Positions 1 through 3,520 of a stretch of 5,933 nt of DNA are shown one piece after another (position 1 is the first letter of the stretch; the number at the start of each line of letters is the position of its first letter). The stretch lies in the NCBI GenBank assembly GCA_039798005.1, contig JBDKGV010000216.1, forward strand, positions 1 through 5,933, written 5' to 3'. This DNA comes from JBDKGV01 sp039798005 (lineage in GTDB: Bacteria > Fibrobacterota > Fibrobacteria > UBA5070). The notes beneath the pieces are model-generated. The model had not been told where the DNA came from. It made no database searches and saw only the letters and a list, made by a program, of their open reading frames with translations. The position numbers and the translations under genes are program-made.

Positions 1-1
1 C

Positions 2-589
2 GAGATGCCTCCCCGTGCCGTGGACAAGCCCTTCCTGATGCCCATCGAAGACGTCTTCTCGATCACTGGCCGCGGCACCGTGGTGACCGGTCGCGTGGAG
101 TCCGGCATCGTCAAGGTGCAGGAAGAAATCGAGCGCGTGGGTCTTACCGAAGACACCAAGAAGTTCATCGTGACTGGCGTGGAAATGTTCCGCAAGTTGC
201 TGGATCAGGGCCAGGCTGGTGACAACGTCGGATTGCTCCTGCGTGGTTGCGACAAGTCGGACATCGAGCGTGGTCAGGTTCTGGCCAAGCCCGGTTCGAT
301 CAAGCCCCATGTCGGCTTCAAGGCTGAAATTTACGTTCTCTCGAAGGAAGAGGGTGGTCGCCACACTCCGTTCTTCAAGGGCTACCGCCCCCAGTTCTAC
401 TTCCGCACCACCGACGTGACCGGCTCGATCGAGCTGCCCGAAGGCGTGGAGATGGTGATGCCTGGCGACACGATTTCGATCAGTGCCGAGCTCATCGTCC
501 CGGTTGCCATGGACAAGGGTCTGAAGTTCGCTATCCGTGAAGGCGGCCGCACCATCGGCGCCGGAACCGTGACCGAAATCATCAAGTAA
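2..589 (+). CDS. tuf: Elongation factor Tu, 3' part (domains 2 and 3)
   Basis: EF-Tu carries aminoacyl-tRNA to the ribosomal A site as a GTP complex in the cytoplasm. The window holds the last 195 codons; the start and the whole GTP-binding domain lie upstream, so the methionine at 5-7 is internal and not a start. The fragment opens with RAVDKPFLMPIEDVF, the beginning of domain 2, followed by GRGTVVTGRVESG and GVEMFRKLLDQGQAGDNVG. Domain 3 is marked by GGRHTPFFKGYRPQFYFRTT, ELPEGVEMVMPGD and the C-terminal FAIREGGRTIGAGTV. The family is about 395 residues long and the match to it is continuous to the normal C terminus, with no break. The codon choice (AAG, ATC, GGC, GTG) looks like that of a highly expressed gene. 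A terminator-like hairpin begins 5 bases after the TAA. The identification is firm. Confidence 0.98.
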   Translation, partial: EMPPRAVDKPFLMPIEDVFSITGRGTVVTGRVESGIVKVQEEIERVGLTEDTKKFIVTGVEMFRKLLDQGQAGDNVGLLLRGCDKSDIERGQVLAKPGSIKPHVGFKAEIYVLSKEEGGRHTPFFKGYRPQFYFRTTDVTGSIELPEGVEMVMPGDTISISAELIVPVAMDKGLKFAIREGGRTIGAGTVTEIIK

Positions 590-594
590 GATAG

Positions 595-622
595 AGCCAC
601 CCTCGTTCGAGGGTGGCTTTTT
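595..622 (+). terminator. Rho-independent terminator-like hairpin after tuf
   Basis: AGCCACCCTCG at 595-605 is perfectly complementary to CGAGGGTGGCT at 608-618, giving an 11-base inverted repeat around TT (in practice about 10 pairs with a GTTC loop). A run of five T covers 618-622. This is a classical intrinsic terminator for tuf. It is odd that the tRNA-Trp gene begins at the next base, 623, with no room for a promoter between them. The hairpin may therefore be a partial terminator or a 3'-end and processing signal rather than a full stop. Confidence 0.9.
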
Positions 623-695
623 AGGGGAATAGCTCAATTGGTAGAGTAGCGGTCTCCAAAACCGTTGGTTGCGGGTTCGAGTCCCTCTTCCCCTG
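623..695 (+). tRNA. tRNA-Trp, anticodon CCA
   Basis: A full cloverleaf can be drawn. The acceptor stem is AGGGGAA (623-629) with TTCCCCT (688-694), and G695 is the discriminator base. The D stem is GCTC (632-635) with GAGT (644-647), where 10:25 is a G-U pair. The anticodon stem is GCGGT (649-653) with ACCGT (661-665), and loop CTCCAAA places the anticodon CCA at 656-658. The variable loop is TGGTT. The T arm is GCGGG (671-675), loop TTCGAGT, then CCCTC (683-687). The T stem has one C-U mismatch (672/686, standard 50:64); the other four pairs are good. The 3' CCA is not encoded, since TTC follows G695, so it must be added by the CCA-adding enzyme. The sequence closely resembles the E. coli tRNA-Trp, and its position before secE is the usual one. 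Confidence 0.97.
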
Positions 696-701
696 TTCTA
701 C

Positions 702-707
702 GAAAGG
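702..707 (+). promoter_or_regulatory. Ribosome binding site of secE
   Basis: GAAAGG lies 7 bases before GTG at 715-717. It supports the GTG start over the internal in-frame ATG at 751, which has no comparable purine-rich site in front of it. Confidence 0.55.
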
Positions 708-714
708 CTGTGGC

Positions 715-906
715 GTGAACAAGATCAAGGCATACATCGGCGAAGTTTTGATGGAGGTCAAGAAGGTTACTTGGCCGACCAAGAATGAACTCGTTGAGAG
801 CACTTGGATCGTCATGGGCTTCAGTTTGGTTTGCGGCATGTTCATCTACGCTGTCGACCTTGCAATGGGTTTCGTGGTGGACATCCTTCTGAATGGCGGA
901 ATTTGA
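715..906 (+). CDS. secE: Preprotein translocase subunit SecE
   Basis: SecE is the small membrane subunit that clamps SecY in the SecYEG channel, through which proteins cross or enter the inner membrane. The product is 63 residues, the usual size for the short single-span form. It has an amphipathic N-terminal helix, the conserved cytoplasmic hinge EVKKVTWPTKNEL at about residues 14-26, and one hydrophobic span at about 31-55. Translation starts at GTG (715), chosen for the upstream GAAAGG and because the N-terminal helix is then complete. The gene starts 19 bases after tRNA-Trp and its TGA overlaps the ATG of nusG (TGATG), so the two are likely co-transcribed and translationally coupled. Identity is clear from the WPTK hinge and the context. 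Confidence 0.96.
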   Translation: MNKIKAYIGEVLMEVKKVTWPTKNELVESTWIVMGFSLVCGMFIYAVDLAMGFVVDILLNGGI

Positions 907-1454
907 TGAGTGCGATGCTTTGGTATGCACTCCATACCTATTCCGGTCAGGAAGCCAAGGTCAAGGCCTATATCGAGGATATCATCGAGCGACAGGGCCT
1001 TGGGCACTCCATCGGTCAAGTTCTCGTTCCCTCGCAGGAAATCGTCCAGGTTCGTGGTGGTCGCAAGATTCGCCAGGTTCGCCGCGATTTCCCGAGCTAT
1101 GTCATCGTTGAGATGCATGATACCAAGGAAGTCCAGCACTCCATTCTGGGAATCCCAGGTGTGACCGGATTCGTTGGCGTCAATGGCAAGGCATCCCCTC
1201 TGCGCAAGGCGGAAGTCGATCGCATCCTTGGGCGCCTTGGTCATGATGTCCCCGATGCTCCTCATGCGGGCGGCGTGGTGCAGATTCCTTGGAAGCGTGG
1301 CGATTCCGTCCGCATCAACGAAGGTCCCTTCAAGGATTTCGACGGATTGGTCGAAGAAATCCATCCGGACAAGGGAAAGTTGCGCGTCATGGTTTCGGTC
1401 TTTGGCCGTTCCACGCCCGTCGAACTCGACTTCCGGCAGGTCGGCGACGTCTGA
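906..1454 (+). CDS. nusG: Transcription termination/antitermination factor NusG
   Basis: NusG binds RNA polymerase at the clamp, suppresses or promotes pausing, and links polymerase to Rho or to ribosomal protein S10. The product is 182 residues, the normal bacterial length. The NGN domain covers about residues 4-118, with the opening WYALHTYSGQEAKVKAYI, then RGGRKIRQVRRDFPSYVIVEM and GVTGFVG. The KOW domain covers about 128-182, with KRGDSVRINEGPFKDFDG and the C-terminal VFGRSTPVELDF. The usual FPGY is FPSY here. I chose the ATG at 906 because it overlaps the secE stop (TGATG) and places the NGN domain at the normal distance from the N terminus; ATG 915 is possible. The frame is also open upstream to 804, but that part is secE read in another frame. 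Nothing suggests an insertion of the kind seen in longer NusG proteins. Confidence 0.97.
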   Translation: MSAMLWYALHTYSGQEAKVKAYIEDIIERQGLGHSIGQVLVPSQEIVQVRGGRKIRQVRRDFPSYVIVEMHDTKEVQHSILGIPGVTGFVGVNGKASPLRKAEVDRILGRLGHDVPDAPHAGGVVQIPWKRGDSVRINEGPFKDFDGLVEEIHPDKGKLRVMVSVFGRSTPVELDFRQVGDV

Positions 1455-1462
1455 CCTTGCCT

Positions 1463-1477
1463 TGACAGATTCTGTCA
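1463..1477 (+). repeat. 15-base palindrome touching the start codon of the protease gene
   Basis: TGACAGA, a central T, then TCTGTCA: seven-base arms, perfectly symmetrical, ending on the A of the ATG at 1477. It occupies the place where a Shine-Dalgarno sequence would be expected, and none is visible. The one-base centre makes it a poor RNA hairpin but a plausible binding site for a dimeric repressor. The left arm also contains TTGACA (1462-1467), identical to a consensus -35 box, but no -10 is seen at the proper distance. Its function is unknown. Confidence 0.5.
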
Positions 1478-3267
1478 TGAAGCGTCTGCTCCCGAATTGG
1501 AGCGGACGCTTTTTGCTTTTCGGTCCGGCCTTGCTTGCCATGATCGGTTGCAAAATGGAGCCTGCGGACCTCTTTGAGGCGGTTGCTCCTTCCGTTGTGG
1601 TCATTTGGGCAACGGATACGGCCGGCGAAGCCCTTGGGCAGGGGAGCGGTGTCGTTCTCGAGGACTCCTTGGTGATCACCAACTGCCATGTGGTGGACGA
1701 GGCCAGTCACATTCGGGCATCGCAGCGGAAGGATACCGTCGAGGCTGTCTTGGTTGCGCGAGATGGTGATCGCGATCTGTGCCTTTTGCAACTCAAGCGA
1801 GCGCTGGGGACGCCTGCAAGTCTTGGCACTTCTGCCGATTTGCGCATCGGGCACCGCGTTTATACCGTTGGTGCCCCTGTCGGGATGGAATTGACCATCG
1901 GCGAAGGGATCCTTTCGGGGTTTCGGGTGTTTGATTCCTCGCGCTACCTTCAGACCACTGCGCCGATCTCGCCTGGATCTTCCGGTGGTGGGCTGTGGGA
2001 CGCTGAAGGGAATTTGTTGGGGATCACCTCCTTTTACGATGAATTTGCTCAAAGCATCAATTTTGCAGCCCCTGTGGAGTGGGTCTCGCAGGTTCGGGTC
2101 CGTTCAAAGAACGCGCAAGACACATCGCAGCCGATCCCGTGGTTGGAGCGGTTTTCTCAACTGAGTCAACAAGGAGACTGGGCTTCCTTGAAGGAAATGG
2201 CAAGGCGATGGTGCCTTCGTGAACCTGGCAATGCTTGGGCTTGGTATGCTCGGGGTGTTGCTGCGCGGAACTTGAAGGAATCGCCTGATACGACCATCAA
2301 GGCGTTTCATCGGGCTCTTCAGCTCAACGAACGCTTTGGTGAAGCTTGGGAATTGTTGGCTTTGACTTGGGGCGATCTGGATAGTCTTGGTCTTGAGTTG
2401 ATGCACCACCAACGTGCGGTCTCCTGCATGCCGCATTCGGCCTCGGCCTGGTTCAACCTTGGGGCATGTGCCACAAATCTTGGCGAGCATCAGGTGGCGA
2501 TCAAGGCGTATCGACGGAGTCTGAAAGAGGGGGGCGAGCAATCCCGAGTGTGGTCCCGTTTGGGATTGAGTTTGGCCCGGTCAGGCCGATCTCGTGAAGC
2601 GAGGGATGCGATCAGGAAATCACTGGCATTGGATTCCTTGGACCCCGAAGGGCACCGGATCCATGCTTTGATCCTTCAGCAGTCGGGTCAAATGGACAGT
2701 GCCATGGCAAGTTGGCGCAAGGTTCTTGCCTATCAGCCCCAAGATTGGATGGCATGGCACAATCTTGGCGTTCGACAGTATCAGCTTGGGAAATGGCAAC
2801 AGGCCATCGTTTCCTTGGAAGAGGCTGTCAGGCTGGAGCCGACGGATGACATGGCTTGGTATATCGTCGCTTCGTCGCAACGCAATCGGGGGAATTTGCC
2901 CAAAGCGGTGGAAACCTTGCAACGAGCACTCAATGAACGGGATTCAGCGGCCATCCTGTGGCGTTCACTTGGCGAATTTGCCTTGCAGGACAGACGTTCT
3001 CAAGTGGCTTGGGATGCTTGCCACCGGGCCATCATTCTTGATCCACAGGATCCGGGGGCATGGGCATGCCGTTCTCACGCAAGCTTGCGAATGGGGCGTC
3101 CAGCCCAGGCCATTGCCGATGGACGCCGTGCGGTGTCCTTGGATCATCGCCGCAAGGATGCCTGGTTGAGCATCTCGATGAGTGCGCGGATCCAAGGGGA
3201 TGCGGCGTTGGAGCGAATGGCTTCAGTTCGCTTGGTCGGCAAGGATCGATTGCCCTTCCAGCCTTGA
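1477..3267 (+). CDS. Predicted lipoprotein: trypsin-like serine protease fused to TPR repeats
   Basis: The product is 596 residues. The N terminus MKRLLPNWSGRFLLFG continues hydrophobically to a lipobox-like MIGC, so signal peptidase II cleavage before Cys25 is predicted. The -3 residue Met is less usual than Leu. Residues about 31-205 form a DegP/HtrA-like protease domain with all three catalytic residues visible: His71 in TNCHVV, Asp100 in DRDLCLLQL and Ser169 in GSSGG. There is no PDZ domain. Instead, residues about 253-590 form some nine to ten 34-residue TPR units. Trp occurs at exact 34-residue spacing at 291, 325, 359, 427, 461, 495, 529 and 563 (His at 393). The likely role is proteolysis or binding at the envelope with TPR-mediated partner recognition; the substrate is unknown. 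The frame is open upstream inside nusG. I chose 1477 for the signal peptide, although no Shine-Dalgarno is visible. ATG 1540 or 1555 would give a cytoplasmic form. The gene starts 22 bases after nusG. Confidence 0.85.
   Translation: MKRLLPNWSGRFLLFGPALLAMIGCKMEPADLFEAVAPSVVVIWATDTAGEALGQGSGVVLEDSLVITNCHVVDEASHIRASQRKDTVEAVLVARDGDRDLCLLQLKRALGTPASLGTSADLRIGHRVYTVGAPVGMELTIGEGILSGFRVFDSSRYLQTTAPISPGSSGGGLWDAEGNLLGITSFYDEFAQSINFAAPVEWVSQVRVRSKNAQDTSQPIPWLERFSQLSQQGDWASLKEMARRWCLREPGNAWAWYARGVAARNLKESPDTTIKAFHRALQLNERFGEAWELLALTWGDLDSLGLELMHHQRAVSCMPHSASAWFNLGACATNLGEHQVAIKAYRRSLKEGGEQSRVWSRLGLSLARSGRSREARDAIRKSLALDSLDPEGHRIHALILQQSGQMDSAMASWRKVLAYQPQDWMAWHNLGVRQYQLGKWQQAIVSLEEAVRLEPTDDMAWYIVASSQRNRGNLPKAVETLQRALNERDSAAILWRSLGEFALQDRRSQVAWDACHRAIILDPQDPGAWACRSHASLRMGRPAQAIADGRRAVSLDHRRKDAWLSISMSARIQGDAALERMASVRLVGKDRLPFQP
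1480..1520 (+). terminator. Terminator-like hairpin inside the signal peptide codons of the protease gene
   Basis: AGCGTCTGCTCC at 1481-1492 pairs with GGAGCGGACGCT at 1499-1510 around the six-base loop CGAATT: twelve pairs, one of them G-U, extendable by A1480-T1511. A T-rich tract follows (TTTTT 1510-1514, then GC, then TTTT 1517-1520). This has every mark of an intrinsic terminator and sits 26 bases after the nusG stop, where a terminator for secE-nusG would be expected. It also encodes residues 2-15 of the predicted lipoprotein. Either the two functions overlap, or the protease gene really starts after it. Confidence 0.75.
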
Positions 3268-3317
3268 TGACTGTACTCCTCCGGAGTAAGAGGAATGCCG
3301 CCTTCGATCAATCGGCA

Positions 3318-3346
3318 TGAACCTCAAAGGGCTTCTTGGCTACAAT
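3318..3346 (+). promoter_or_regulatory. Weak promoter candidate for the beta-helix gene
   Basis: TACAAT at 3341-3346 matches the -10 consensus at five of six positions. At 17 bases upstream the -35 position reads TGAACC (3318-3323), only three of six. If used, transcription would start near 3353 and leave a leader of roughly 168 bases. It is the best sigma-70-like match I see in the gap, and no more than a candidate. Confidence 0.3.
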
Positions 3347-3376
3347 GCTAGAGAAGTAGGCTGCTCGGCAGGATTG

Positions 3377-3433
3377 ATCCACTGGGTTTGGCGAGTTTTG
3401 TGTGATCTGAAGCACACTTGTTGTCCAGTGGGT
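3377..3433 (+). promoter_or_regulatory. Nested stem-loops in the leader of the beta-helix gene
   Basis: CCACTGG (3379-3385) is the exact reverse complement of CCAGTGG (3425-3431); G-U and A-T pairs extend it by two positions outward. Inside it GTGTG (3400-3404) pairs with CACAC (3413-3417) around an eight-base loop. A small hairpin, CTGC-TCG-GCAG (3361-3371), precedes them. I could not match the region to a riboswitch class I know. It may be a structured 5' leader that tunes translation or mRNA stability. Confidence 0.35.
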
Positions 3434-3509
3434 GAAAATGCTTTGCGAAGAGCGCGTGCCGCCGTTAGTTTGAAGCCATCGTATCCCGGAATCCATTTGG
3501 GACCTAGCG

Positions 3510-3514
3510 AGGAG
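3510..3514 (+). promoter_or_regulatory. Ribosome binding site of the beta-helix gene
   Basis: AGGAG, six bases before ATG 3521. This is the strongest Shine-Dalgarno match among the starts in this window, and it decides the start against the in-frame ATG at 3317, which has none. Confidence 0.8.
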
Positions 3515-3520
3515 TCGGAT

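Larger units (their letters stand above)
3268..3520 (+). other. Intergenic region between the protease and beta-helix genes
   Basis: These 253 bases contain no gene I can support. Just after the protease stop is TACTCC-TCC-GGAGTA (3274-3288), and then ATGCCG/CGGCAT (3295-3300 with 3313-3318). Both are short hairpins without a T tract, so neither is a convincing intrinsic terminator. A weak promoter candidate follows near 3341, then a leader with several inverted repeats, then a ribosome binding site. The frame of the downstream gene is open back to 3290, with an ATG at 3317, but the text there does not look coding. Confidence 0.6.

Noticed and set aside
587..592. TAAGAT as a -10 box for tRNA-Trp
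   Set aside because: Only four of six bases match, there is no -35 box upstream, and the start point would fall inside the terminator hairpin.
1174..1476. Upstream extension of the protease frame into nusG
   Set aside because: This part is nusG read in another frame, and the Ser/Arg-rich product looks non-coding. The signal peptide begins at 1477.
846..1682. 278-codon open frame on the - strand across nusG and the start of the protease gene
   Set aside because: It lies opposite two well-identified genes, its product resembles nothing known, and such open antisense frames are common opposite GC-rich coding sequence. The same holds for the - strand frames at 1387-2052, 3340-3996, 3830-4288, 4301-4969 and 5132-5896.
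3274..3288. Hairpin TACTCC/GGAGTA as terminator of the protease gene
   Set aside because: The stem has six pairs with no T tract after it, so it does not qualify as an intrinsic terminator. No CRISPR array, insertion sequence or attachment site was seen in the window either.
3438..3473. Possible 11-codon leader peptide (ATG at 3438, TGA at 3471-3473)
   Set aside because: It is very short, has no good ribosome binding site, and shows no codon pattern that suggests attenuation.
3317..3520. ATG at 3317, in frame with the beta-helix gene, giving 68 more residues
   Set aside because: No ribosome binding site is present and the added sequence looks non-coding. It would bury the signal peptide about 100 residues from the N terminus, while ATG 3521 has AGGAG at ideal spacing.
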